Assembly: GCA_035505955.1 (NCBI GenBank)
Contig: DATJQH010000137.1
Coordinates: forward strand, 12,051 to 76,050
DNA: 64,000 nucleotides
Source: Fen-999 sp035505955
Lineage (GTDB): Bacteria; Pseudomonadota; Gammaproteobacteria; Burkholderiales; Rhodocyclaceae
Direction: 5' to 3'
Positions 9,812-17,971 of the stretch are shown in pieces. The number at the start of each line of letters is the position of its first letter. Positions within the stretch are counted from its first letter, which is position 1. A program made the position numbers and the translations under genes. The notes under the pieces were generated by a model. That model was given only the letters and a program-made list of their open reading frames with translations, was not told the origin of the DNA and ran no database searches.

Positions 9812-10741
9812 ATGACCCGATTCGGTCGCCTCATCGCCATCGTTGCCTTGCTGGCCAGTCTTCTGGCCTGCGGCGACGCGCTTGCGCAGACGCGAATCGC
9901 CGTTCTCTTCCCGGACTCGGCGCCGGCCGTGACGAAGCTCTATCGCACGATCATCGATGGGATGGCCACCGCGGGCGACGTACGCATCGAGAGCCGCGCC
10001 GTTTCCGAAAGTGCCTCGCCGGACGAGATAAAGGCCTGGGTGCTCGAGCAGCGCAGTCATGCAATGGTGATTCTCGGCGACGTCCCGCCGGCATCGCTGG
10101 AGTCCTTGCCTGCCACGATGACCATGGTCCGCGGTGCCAGCGCGCTGAATGACAACGCGCAATCCGGCGTCAGCCTCGCCTCGAGTCCCGCCCAGGTATT
10201 CAACCGCCTGCGCCAGATCAAGCCCGACGTTGAACGCCTGTTCGTCGTCTACCGGCCGCAGAGCACGGGCTGGCTGCTGGCTGCCGCACGCGCGGCCGCC
10301 CGCGACATTGGGCTGGAACTCAATGCGAGCGCCTGTGACGACGTGCAGCAGTCCGTCGCCGCGTTTGGTCGCATCCTGCAACAGGCCCGCCCTGGCAAGG
10401 ACGCGATCTGGCTCACGCTTGACCCCGTCGTGCCGATCAACCAAATGTTGCCGGTCCTGTTGCGCGAATCGTGGGACAGGCATCTGCTGCTGGTTTCGAA
10501 CAATCCAATGGACGTCGCGAAGGGCGCGCTCTTCGCGCTCTATCCGGACTATCCCGCCATGGGCCGCCAACTCGCCGAACGGGTCAAGCGCCAGATCGCG
10601 CGGCCCGCCCTGAGCGGTCCCGAACCCAGCGAGCGCCTGCGCAGCGCCATCAATGTGCGCACTGCCTCTCACCTTGGCATCGTGCCCGGCGAACGCGAAC
10701 TGCAGGGATTCGACCGCGTCTTTCCGGAGGAGCAGCGCTGA
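9812..10741 (+). CDS. ABC-type periplasmic substrate-binding protein
   Basis: A 309-residue protein resembling the ABC transporter substrate-binding family used by orphan sensory loci (the PF04392 type). ATG 9812 opens a hydrophobic leader with a possible lipobox (LLAC, Cys20) and, alternatively, an ALA-Q signal-peptidase I site, so it may be a lipoprotein or a soluble periplasmic protein. The body shows two Rossmann-like lobes (RIAVLFPDSAPAV, DVERLFVVYRPQST, AIWLTLDPVVPINQ). No permease or ATPase gene is adjacent. It sits between the receptors and the kinase, and its stop overlaps the kinase start by one base, so a sensory rather than a transport role is likely (inference). Confidence 0.82.
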   Translation: MTRFGRLIAIVALLASLLACGDALAQTRIAVLFPDSAPAVTKLYRTIIDGMATAGDVRIESRAVSESASPDEIKAWVLEQRSHAMVILGDVPPASLESLPATMTMVRGASALNDNAQSGVSLASSPAQVFNRLRQIKPDVERLFVVYRPQSTGWLLAAARAAARDIGLELNASACDDVQQSVAAFGRILQQARPGKDAIWLTLDPVVPINQMLPVLLRESWDRHLLLVSNNPMDVAKGALFALYPDYPAMGRQLAERVKRQIARPALSGPEPSERLRSAINVRTASHLGIVPGERELQGFDRVFPEEQR

Positions 10742-12252
10742 TGAGGCCGCGCCTGGCCCACCTGTTACGGCGTCTCAGCGTGCGCCAGACGCTCATGCTC
10801 GGCATATTGCCGATGACGCTGATCGGGGCGCTGGCGGTTGGCCTGATCGCTGCAGCACTGTCGACGGAGGAAGTGGCGGCGTACCACTTGCGCGCCGGAG
10901 AACAAATGACGGCGACACTCGCTCAGCGCAGCGATCTCGCCCTGCTCTACGAGAGCAGCGTCGGCATCGCAGAAATCGCCAACTCCTTCTTCGACAATCC
11001 GCTGGTCAAGGAAATTCGAGTGGTCGGACTGCGCGGCAATGTCCTGTTCGCGAAGACGAGCGGCAAGGAGGGCCTGTGGCAATACCCCGTAGCGCCGGCG
11101 GAAAGCACGGCGACCAGGGAATTGGACGACGTCTGGGTATTCTCGCGGCTCGTGCGCACGGCGCGCCCGGCAACCGTCAATCCCGAACTGCCGGAAGCCG
11201 CGCTGCTCGGCGGCACGGGCGACGAAATCCTCGGCGAAGTGCACCTCGCTCTGAGCAAGGAAGCGCTGTTCAAGACCCGCCGCAGCATCTTCTTTGGCAA
11301 CATGTTCGTGGCGCTGGGATTCTCTCTGCTGGCCGTGGCCGCAACGCTCTTGATCGTGCGCAACTTCAGCCGGCCACTCGAGTCGTTGGCCGACTCCATG
11401 CACGAGGCGCGCACCGGCCGCTGGACCGATCCGCCGACACTCGACGGCCCGCGGGAAATCCGCGACATCGGCGAAAGTTACCAGGCGCTGATGAAAACGC
11501 TGCGCCAGCGCGAGGAGGAACTGCGCGACTTCAACCAGGACCTGGAAGACCGCATCCGGCAGCGGACGCAGGCGCTGGAAGCCGCGAACAAGGAACTGGA
11601 AGCATTCAGCTACTCCGCTTCGCACGACCTGCGCGCGCCGCTGCGCGCTATCGACGGCTTCGGCAAGGCGCTGATGGAGGACTACGGCAGCGGCCTTGAC
11701 CCCACGGCGCTGGAATACCTGCAGCGCATGCGGGCGGGGGCGAGCCGCATGAGCGAACTCATCGACGACATGCTGAGGCTTTCACGCATCACGCGCTACG
11801 AGATGCAGGTGGTCGAACTCGACATGAGCGAACTGGCGGAAGACATCGCCAAGGTGGTACGTGACCGCAATCCGGGGCGACAAGTCGACTTCCGCGTCAC
11901 GCCAGGAATGTACGTCCACGCCGACCCGAATCTGCTGCGCATCGCTCTCGATAATTTGCTCGACAACGCATGGAAGTACACAAGCAAAGTCGCCGAGGCG
12001 CACATCGACTTCGGCTGGACGCTCCAAAATCACGACATCGTGTATGTGTTGCACGACAACGGCGCCGGATTCGACATGCGCTTCGCCGACAAGCTGTTCG
12101 GCGCCTTCCAGAGACTCCATGGCAAGGAATTCGAGGGCACCGGCATCGGCCTCGCCATCGTCCAGCGCATCATGATCCGCCACGGCGGACACATCTGGGC
12201 CGATGCCGAAGTCGACAAGGGCGCAACCTTCTACTTCACGCTGCCCGACTGA
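10741..12252 (+). CDS. Membrane sensor histidine kinase (phytochrome-type HisKA)
   Basis: A 503-residue kinase. The first membrane segment is at about 16-40, then a periplasmic region of about 140 residues, a second segment at about 181-204, HAMP (RNFSRPLESLADSM), a coiled coil (REEELRDFNQDLEDRIRQR) and HisKA with phospho-His295 (YSASHDLRAPLRAIDG). The ATPase domain has N (LLDNAWKYTS), G1 (DNGAGFDM), F and G2 (GTGIGLAIVQR) boxes. It has no receiver and no dedicated regulator downstream. The Rcp1-like receiver at 3248 belongs to the regulator class that goes with this HisKA type. It probably reads the state of the adjacent binding protein through its periplasmic domain (inference). Confidence 0.92.
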   Translation: MRPRLAHLLRRLSVRQTLMLGILPMTLIGALAVGLIAAALSTEEVAAYHLRAGEQMTATLAQRSDLALLYESSVGIAEIANSFFDNPLVKEIRVVGLRGNVLFAKTSGKEGLWQYPVAPAESTATRELDDVWVFSRLVRTARPATVNPELPEAALLGGTGDEILGEVHLALSKEALFKTRRSIFFGNMFVALGFSLLAVAATLLIVRNFSRPLESLADSMHEARTGRWTDPPTLDGPREIRDIGESYQALMKTLRQREEELRDFNQDLEDRIRQRTQALEAANKELEAFSYSASHDLRAPLRAIDGFGKALMEDYGSGLDPTALEYLQRMRAGASRMSELIDDMLRLSRITRYEMQVVELDMSELAEDIAKVVRDRNPGRQVDFRVTPGMYVHADPNLLRIALDNLLDNAWKYTSKVAEAHIDFGWTLQNHDIVYVLHDNGAGFDMRFADKLFGAFQRLHGKEFEGTGIGLAIVQRIMIRHGGHIWADAEVDKGATFYFTLPD

Positions 12253-12282
12253 ACGCCAAAGCCGTTCGCGGCGGGCGGTAGA

Positions 12283-13593
12283 ATGCGGTCCATGCAAGAC
12301 CCGCTCCTCCGGCGCAGCCTCGCTGCCGTCTGGCATCCCTGCACGCAGATGAAGCAGCACGACACCGGCGACCTGCCGCTATTGCCGGTCGCCCAGGGCG
12401 AAGGCCCCTGGCTGATCGGGACCGACGGCCAGCGCTGGCTCGATGGCATCAGCTCCTGGTGGGTCAACCTCTTTGGCCACTGCAATCCGCGCATCAACGC
12501 CGCCCTGCGCGAGCAACTCGATACGCTCGAACACGTGCTGCTTGCCGGCTGCACCCACGAGCCCGTGGTCGCGCTTTCCGAGCGGCTGACGCGCCTCGCG
12601 GGCGGCGAACTCGGGCACTGCTTCTACGGCTCCGACGGCGCCTCGGCGACGGAGATCGCCCTCAAGATGTCCGCGCATTACTGGCGCAATACGGGCCAGC
12701 CGGGCAAGAACGGCTTCCTTTGTCTCGCCGGCGGTTATCACGGGGAGACGGCGGGCGCGCTCGGCGTGACTGACATCGCCATCTTCCGCGATGCCTACGC
12801 GCCGCTGATCCGCGCCGCCACAGTGCTGCCCTCACCTGATGCGCGACTGGGCCCCGACGCGACACGACTCGCCGTCGACGCGCTGGCAGCGCATCTCGCG
12901 GCACATCACGCCGAGATTGCGGCGCTGATCGTCGAACCGCTGGTGCAATGTGCCGCCGGCATGGCCATGCACGAGCCGGACTACCTGAGCCAGGCGCGCG
13001 CGCTGTGCGACCGCTACGAGGTGCACCTGATCGCGGACGAGATCGCAGTGGGCTTCGGCCGCACCGGCACGTTCTTCGCACACGAGCAGGCAAATATCCG
13101 GCCCGACTTCCTGTGCCTGTCCAAGGGGATCACCGGCGGCTACCTGCCGCTCTCCGTCGTCATGACGCGCGACGCGATCTACCGCGCCTTTCTCGACGAC
13201 GCCACGGCGCGCGGCTTCCTGCATTCGCACTCCTACACCGGCAACCCGTTGGCCTGTCGCGCTGCGCTGGCGACGCTCGACATCTTCGAACAGGACGATG
13301 CCCTCGCCGTCAACGCGCGCCGCGGCGACCGCATCGACGCGCTGTTGCGGCCACTCGCGGAACACCCGCAAGTGCGCCACTACCGCCGGCGCGGCATGAT
13401 CTTCGCTTTCGATGTCGACAGCGACCCGGACTTCGGCCGTCGTTTCTATCGCGCCGCACTGGCGCGCGGCGTGCTGCTGCGCCCGATCGGAAGTACGGTC
13501 TATCTGATGCCGCCCTACGTGCTCACCGACGCCGAGATCGAACACCTGTGCCGCGGTGCCGGGGAAGCGCTCGCCGAGGCGCTGCGCCCATGA
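12283..13593 (+). CDS. bioA: Adenosylmethionine--8-amino-7-oxononanoate aminotransferase
   Basis: PLP enzyme that converts KAPA to DAPA with SAM as amino donor in biotin synthesis. The 436-residue frame shows the family start WHPCTQMKQH, GISSWWVNLFGH, GSDGASATEIALKM, the PLP-phosphate region FLCLAGGYHGET, the Asp motif ADEIAVGFGRTGT and the Schiff-base Lys in CLSKGITGGYLPLS. The start is either ATG 12283 or ATG 12292 (three codons later). A TAGAAT at 12279-12284, a possible -10 box, would favour 12292. First gene of a five-gene overlapping bio operon. Confidence 0.96.
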   Translation: MRSMQDPLLRRSLAAVWHPCTQMKQHDTGDLPLLPVAQGEGPWLIGTDGQRWLDGISSWWVNLFGHCNPRINAALREQLDTLEHVLLAGCTHEPVVALSERLTRLAGGELGHCFYGSDGASATEIALKMSAHYWRNTGQPGKNGFLCLAGGYHGETAGALGVTDIAIFRDAYAPLIRAATVLPSPDARLGPDATRLAVDALAAHLAAHHAEIAALIVEPLVQCAAGMAMHEPDYLSQARALCDRYEVHLIADEIAVGFGRTGTFFAHEQANIRPDFLCLSKGITGGYLPLSVVMTRDAIYRAFLDDATARGFLHSHSYTGNPLACRAALATLDIFEQDDALAVNARRGDRIDALLRPLAEHPQVRHYRRRGMIFAFDVDSDPDFGRRFYRAALARGVLLRPIGSTVYLMPPYVLTDAEIEHLCRGAGEALAEALRP

Positions 13594-14750
13594 ACCCGGC
13601 CGCGCGCCTCGCCGAACTGAAGGCCGCGGACCTGCTGCGCCGGCGCCGCCTCGCCGGCACGCCCTGCGGGCCGGAAATGCTGATCGACGGCAAGCCGATG
13701 CTGTCGTTCGCCAGCAACGATTACCTCGGCCTCGCCGCGCACCCGCGCGTCGTCGATGCCGCCTCGCGCGGGCTCCTGCAGTGGGGCGTTGGCGCGGGCG
13801 CCTCCGAGTATCTGGGCGGCCACTTCCCGCCGCACCGCGAACTCGAAGCTGCACTGGCTGCCTTCGTCGGCGCCGAGAAGGCGCTCCACTTCGCGACCGG
13901 CTACATGGCCAACATCGGCGTCGTGCCGGCGCTGGTCGAGCGCGGCGATGCGTTGTTCGCCGACAAGCTCAACCATGCATCGCTGATCGATGCCGTACGC
14001 CTGTCGCTCGCCGACGGACACCGCTATCCGCATCTCGACCTCGCCGTGCTCGAAGGTCAGCTTGCCGCCAGCCGGGCACGCCAGCGGCTGATCGTCACCG
14101 ACGCCGTGTTCAGCATGGATGGCGATCTCGCGCCGCTGATCGAACTGCTTGCGCTGGCCGAGCGCTTCGACGCATGGGTGCTGATCGACGACGCCCACGG
14201 CTTCGGCGTGCTCGGTCCGCAGGGCCGCGGTTGCGCGGCTCACTTCGGCCTGAAGCCGACCGGACGGCTGGTACTTATGGGCACGCTGGGCAAGGCTGCA
14301 GGAGTCGCCGGTGCCTTCGTCGCCGGCGATGCCGACGTCATCGACTTGCTGGAGCAGTCGGCGCGCACGGCGATCTACACCACCGGCGTACCACCGGGGC
14401 TGACTTTCGCTTTGCTGGAAAGCCTGCGTCTCATTGAAGCCGGTGACGACCTGCGCGCCCACCTGCAAGCACTGATCACGCGCCTGCGCGCCGGGCTCGA
14501 ACCGGTCTGCGCGCGCAAAGGTTGGCGGCTGCCGGCGTCGCCGACCGCGATCCAGCCGGTGGTGATCGGCGGCAACGAAGAGACGCTGGCCGTCGCCGAC
14601 GCCTTGATGGAGCGTGGCATCTGGGCCCCGGCGATCCGGCCACCGACGGTGCCGGCCGGCCAGGCCCGCCTGCGCATTTCGCTTTCGGCATCGCACGGCG
14701 AGATGCAGATCGACGAACTCATCGGCGCGCTCACCGAGATCGCATCTTGA
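13590..14750 (+). CDS. bioF: 8-amino-7-oxononanoate synthase
   Basis: PLP-dependent condensation of pimeloyl-ACP (or CoA) with alanine to KAPA. 386 residues from ATG 13590, which overlaps the bioA stop (ATGA). Family motifs: LSFASNDYLGLAAHP, GASEYLGGHFPPHRELE, VTDAVFSMDGDLAPL, LIDDAHGFGVLGPQGRG and the PLP-Lys segment MGTLGKAAGVAGAFVAG. A copy of the dispersed 23-bp motif (14385-14407, antisense) encodes the GVPPGLTF segment. The stop overlaps the next gene's TTG start. Confidence 0.96.
   Translation: MNPAARLAELKAADLLRRRRLAGTPCGPEMLIDGKPMLSFASNDYLGLAAHPRVVDAASRGLLQWGVGAGASEYLGGHFPPHRELEAALAAFVGAEKALHFATGYMANIGVVPALVERGDALFADKLNHASLIDAVRLSLADGHRYPHLDLAVLEGQLAASRARQRLIVTDAVFSMDGDLAPLIELLALAERFDAWVLIDDAHGFGVLGPQGRGCAAHFGLKPTGRLVLMGTLGKAAGVAGAFVAGDADVIDLLEQSARTAIYTTGVPPGLTFALLESLRLIEAGDDLRAHLQALITRLRAGLEPVCARKGWRLPASPTAIQPVVIGGNEETLAVADALMERGIWAPAIRPPTVPAGQARLRISLSASHGEMQIDELIGALTEIAS
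14385..14407 (-). repeat. Dispersed 23-bp motif, copy 1 (inside bioF, antisense)
   Basis: Minus-strand copy. The plus strand reads GGCGTACC..GGCTGACTTT. In bioF it encodes GVPPGLTF. Confidence 0.75.
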
Positions 14751-15391
14751 AGGACCTCGTGCTTCTCGCCGGCTGGGGGTTCGACAGCCGTGTCTGGCGT
14801 CCTGTCGCCGAACGGCTGGAGGACGACTTCCGCATCGCCTACGATCTCGACGCGGCAAGCGCGGACACCATCGCCTGCGGCTGGTCGCTCGGCGCGCTGC
14901 GTGCGCAAAAGTCAGCCCTCGTGGGACGCCAAATCCTGGTCGGCGCAACGCGGCGCTTCGTGCAGGCGCCGGACTGGCCCTGCGCCCAGCCGCCGCAGCT
15001 GCTTGACAGTTTCGTCGACGCCGTCGCCGCCGATCCGGCAGCCGCCCTGCGCCGCTTCGCCGCGCTCGTCAACCAGGGTGACGAACGAGCGCGCGATCTC
15101 ACGCGCTTCCTGACGACATTGCTGCGCGAACGCATTCCCGATGCCGCCACGCTCGCCGCCGGCCTGGCCGAATTGCGCGACACCGACCTGCAGGAGTCGG
15201 CCCCCGTGGTACGCCGTGCGACGCTGCTGGTTCACGGCGAGCGCGACGCTTTGATGCCGCTCGACGCCGCGCGCTGGCTCGCGGCGCACATTCCCGCGGC
15301 GAGGCTGGAGATCTTCGCCGGCGCCGGCCACGCACCCTTCCTGTCGCAACCTGACCGCTTCGCCGCGCTGGTGCGAGAGTTCGCAGCATGA
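14747..15391 (+). CDS. bioH: Pimeloyl-ACP methyl ester carboxylesterase (compact form)
   Basis: An alpha/beta hydrolase that releases pimeloyl-ACP from its methyl ester. A TTG at 14747 overlaps the bioF stop (TTGA) and begins LKDLVLLAGWGFDSRVW, the family N-terminus. GTG 14759 is the alternative. The nucleophile Ser lies in GWSLGALRAQ, the acid in HGERDALMPLD and the His in GAGHAPFLSQPD. At 214 residues it is about 40 shorter than E. coli BioH, with contractions before and in the lid. Two copies of the dispersed 23-bp motif (14908 and 15193) lie inside and encode KSALVGR and ESAPVVR. The operon position between bioF and bioC supports the call. Confidence 0.88.
   Translation: MKDLVLLAGWGFDSRVWRPVAERLEDDFRIAYDLDAASADTIACGWSLGALRAQKSALVGRQILVGATRRFVQAPDWPCAQPPQLLDSFVDAVAADPAAALRRFAALVNQGDERARDLTRFLTTLLRERIPDAATLAAGLAELRDTDLQESAPVVRRATLLVHGERDALMPLDAARWLAAHIPAARLEIFAGAGHAPFLSQPDRFAALVREFAA
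14908..14930 (+). repeat. Dispersed 23-bp motif, copy 2 (inside bioH, sense)
   Basis: AAAGTCAGCC left part. The right part GGGACGCC has one departure from the consensus. Encodes KSALVGR. Confidence 0.75.
15193..15215 (+). repeat. Dispersed 23-bp motif, copy 3 (inside bioH, sense)
   Basis: GGAGTCGGCC left part (two departures) and a perfect right part GGTACGCC. Encodes ESAPVVR in the same frame as copy 2. Confidence 0.7.
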
Positions 15392-16140
15392 GCCGGCGCA
15401 GCGTGCGTCGCGCCTTCGATCGCGCGGCCGGCCGCTACGATGCCGCGGCGCGCCTGCAGCGCCGCGTGTGCGAACTGCTTCTCGCCGAACTCGCCGATTC
15501 ACGCCCCGAGTCCGTTCTCGATGCCGGCTGCGGAACGGGCTACGCGATCGAACTCCTGTCGCGGCGCTGGCCGCTTGCACACATCGTCGCCACCGACTTT
15601 GCGCCGGCGATGGTGGCCGCGGCCGGTGGCGGCATCTGCGCCGACATCGAAGCCCTGCCCTTCGCAAGCTGCGCCTTCGACCTGTACTGGTCGAGCCTCG
15701 CGCTCCAATGGTGCGACGTTCGCCGCGCCATGGGCGAAGCCGCGCGCGTGCTCGCGCCCGGCGGCCGGCTGGTCGTGTCCACACTGGCACACGGCACGCT
15801 GGCGGAACTCGGCGCGGCATTTGCCGGGTCCGATGGTTACCGCCACGTGCTGCAGTTCGAACCGCCGGAAGCGTTGGCAACCGCGTGCAGCACGGCCGGA
15901 TTGGTCGACATCCGGTACCAGCGCCACACGCTGCGCTTTCATCACGACTCGCTGGCCGCGCTGCTGCGCGAACTGAAGGCACTCGGCGCCAACGAGGTCG
16001 GCGCAAACCGCCGGCCGGGCCTGATGGGACGCCGAACGTGGCAAACTATGCAGGATCGATACGAGGCGCGGCGCGAGAATGCCGGCCTGCCAGCAACATT
16101 CGAGGTCATCCTATGCCGCGCAAAGAAACCTACTTCGTGA
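15388..16140 (+). CDS. bioC: Malonyl-ACP O-methyltransferase
   Basis: SAM-dependent methylation of malonyl-ACP that opens the pimeloyl branch of biotin synthesis. 250 residues. ATG 15388 overlaps the bioH stop (ATGA). The N-terminus RRAFDRAAGRYDAAARLQ matches the BioC signature of a helix before the methyltransferase fold. Motif I is SVLDAGCGTGYAIELL, and the post-motif segment DIEALPFASCAFDLYWSSLALQW is shared with BioC rather than with UbiE-type enzymes. Its 3' end overlaps bioD by 28 bases. Confidence 0.94.
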   Translation: MSRRSVRRAFDRAAGRYDAAARLQRRVCELLLAELADSRPESVLDAGCGTGYAIELLSRRWPLAHIVATDFAPAMVAAAGGGICADIEALPFASCAFDLYWSSLALQWCDVRRAMGEAARVLAPGGRLVVSTLAHGTLAELGAAFAGSDGYRHVLQFEPPEALATACSTAGLVDIRYQRHTLRFHHDSLAALLRELKALGANEVGANRRPGLMGRRTWQTMQDRYEARRENAGLPATFEVILCRAKKPTS

Positions 16141-16790
16141 CCGGTACCGACACCGAAGTCGGCAAGACCTACGCCACCTGCGTCCTGCTCCACGCCGCGC
16201 GCGGGGCCGGCCGCACGGCGGTAGGCATGAAACCCATTGCCGCAGGCGTCGACGCCCGGGGACGCAACGAGGATGTCGAGCGCCTGATTGCGGCGAGTTC
16301 GATCACCGCGCCGCGCGAACTCGTGAACCCTTACTGCTTCGCCGCCCCGGTGGCGCCGCACATCGCCGCCGCGGCCGCCGGCGTAAGTGTCAACGCCACG
16401 CGCATTGCCGCCGCCGCACGCGACTTGGCCGCGGAGGCGGATCTGCTGCTGATCGAGGGCGTCGGCGGATTCATCGTTCCCCTCGGCGACGATTTCGACA
16501 CCGCCGACCTCGCGGCGCATCTCGACGTGGGCGTGATCCTGGTCGTCGGCCTGCGCCTGGGCTGCCTGAACCACGCGCTGCTCACCGCCGAGGCGATCCG
16601 CAAGCGCGGTCTGCTGCTGGCCGGCTGGATCGCCAACTGCATCGATCCGGACATGGCCTGGCCCGAAGAAAACATCACCGCGCTCAAGGAGCGCCTGCCG
16701 GCACCACTCCTCGGCGTGCTGCCCTGGCAGGACAAACTCGATGCGGCCGAGGCGGCCCGCCACCTGACGCTGCCGCAGGACGCGGGCTAA
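16113..16790 (+). CDS. bioD: Dethiobiotin synthetase
   Basis: ATP- and CO2-dependent closure of the ureido ring, converting DAPA to dethiobiotin. 225 residues from ATG 16113, which lies 28 bases inside bioC and is preceded by GAGG. The P-loop GTDTEVGKTYATC, the switch-like MKPIAAGVD and IEGVGGFIVPLGDDF are diagnostic. It is the last gene of the operon. bioB, needed for the final sulphur insertion, is not in the window. The TAA stop (16788-16790) doubles as most of the -35 element of a sigma28-type promoter for the next gene. Confidence 0.96.
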   Translation: MPRKETYFVTGTDTEVGKTYATCVLLHAARGAGRTAVGMKPIAAGVDARGRNEDVERLIAASSITAPRELVNPYCFAAPVAPHIAAAAAGVSVNATRIAAAARDLAAEADLLLIEGVGGFIVPLGDDFDTADLAAHLDVGVILVVGLRLGCLNHALLTAEAIRKRGLLLAGWIANCIDPDMAWPEENITALKERLPAPLLGVLPWQDKLDAAEAARHLTLPQDAG

Positions 16791-16814
16791 ACCTTTTCGT
16801 CGCGGCGCCGATAA
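16788..16814 (+). promoter_or_regulatory. Sigma28 (FliA)-type promoter
   Basis: TAAA (16788-16791), exactly 15 bases, then GCCGATAA (16807-16814): a perfect match to the flagellar sigma28 consensus TAAA-N15-GCCGATAA. It precedes a gene of unknown function and then a chemoreceptor, a class typically controlled by FliA. The -10 ends only seven bases before the ATG at 16822, so the transcript might be leaderless or translation might begin further in. Confidence 0.7.
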
Positions 16815-16821
16815 GGCGATC

Positions 16822-17877
16822 ATGAAGGTCGCCGCCGCCACCGTTGCCATGCAATCGCAGCATGCCGCGCTCCAACGCCAGGAGACGCACGAATCGCTGC
16901 TGGCGTGGGTTGGGCAACGCAGCGCTCCGACCGGGACGCCTTCCCATCGCCACCGGGATGACACGGTACGGATTTCCGACGCAGGTCGCGCGCTCCGGGT
17001 CGACAAGACGCAGGCCACGGATTCGTCGGCCAGTGCGGCCGACGCCGACCCGACGTTGTCGCTGATCCGCCAGATGGTCGAGATACTCACCGGCAAGCCG
17101 GTGCGCACGGTCAGGCCCGAAGACATCCAGTCCGGCGCACCCGCCGCCGACGTGCCGCAGCCGGTTCAGAACGATGCGGCATCCGCGGCCCAGCCCGCCC
17201 CATCGGCGGGGTACGGCATTGCCTACGACTACCATGCCGAGACGGAAGAAGCCGAGACGACGAGCTTTTCCGCCCAGGGCGTGGTCAAGACCGCCGACGG
17301 CAGGGAGATCAACTTCAGCCTCGACTTGAACATGGCGCGCTACTACCGCGCGGAGGTCAATGTGAGCTTCCGCGCCGGAGATGCAGTACAGCACGACCCG
17401 CTGGTAATCAACTTCAACGGCAACGCCGCGCAACTGACCGACCAGCATTTCGCCTTCGACGTCAACGGCGACGGCACGCTGGACCAGGTCGCCACGCTTG
17501 CTTCGGGCAGCGGTTACCTGGCGCTCGACAAGAACGGCAACGGCGTCATCGATTCCGGCGCCGAGCTGTTTGGTCCCGCCAGCGGCTCCGGCTTCGCCGA
17601 ACTGGCCGGCTACGATCAGGATGGCAACGGCTGGATCGACGAGAGCGACGCGATCTTCTCGCAGTTGCGCGTATGGACTCCGACGACGGATGGCAAGGGC
17701 ACGCTGGCATCGCTCGCCGACCAGAATGTCGGCGCGCTTTATCTGGGCAGCACTGCGACCCCGTTCCAGTTGCGCGGCAGCCAGAACAGCAACCTCGGCG
17801 CCGTTGCCGCCACCGGCCTGTACCTGAAAGAAGACGGCAGTGCCGGCACCCTGCAGGAAGTCGATCTGACGGTCTAA
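16822..17877 (+). CDS. Cytoplasmic-type EF-hand-like calcium-binding protein, unknown function
   Basis: A 351-residue protein I cannot name. The first 130 residues are low-complexity and rich in Ala, Gln and Pro. After that comes a beta-rich region (FSAQGVVKTADGREINFSL), then three Asp-rich loops of dockerin/EF-hand type: DVNGDGTLDQ, DKNGNGVIDSGAELFG and DQDGNGWIDESDAIF. No signal peptide is visible, so export would have to be by a leaderless route. ATG 16822 has AAGG upstream, but that site overlaps the sigma28-type -10 region, and ATG 16849 is an alternative start. A motility or surface role is suggested only by the promoter and by the chemoreceptor downstream. Confidence 0.78.
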   Translation: MKVAAATVAMQSQHAALQRQETHESLLAWVGQRSAPTGTPSHRHRDDTVRISDAGRALRVDKTQATDSSASAADADPTLSLIRQMVEILTGKPVRTVRPEDIQSGAPAADVPQPVQNDAASAAQPAPSAGYGIAYDYHAETEEAETTSFSAQGVVKTADGREINFSLDLNMARYYRAEVNVSFRAGDAVQHDPLVINFNGNAAQLTDQHFAFDVNGDGTLDQVATLASGSGYLALDKNGNGVIDSGAELFGPASGSGFAELAGYDQDGNGWIDESDAIFSQLRVWTPTTDGKGTLASLADQNVGALYLGSTATPFQLRGSQNSNLGAVAATGLYLKEDGSAGTLQEVDLTV

Positions 17878-17971
17878 AAACGGCGATGTCCGAAGCTTCG
17901 CGACCTGACCTCTTGGGCTAGAATCCTTTTTTGGGGGTTGAGGTTCCGCCGAGGCCAAGAAAGCGAATGTC

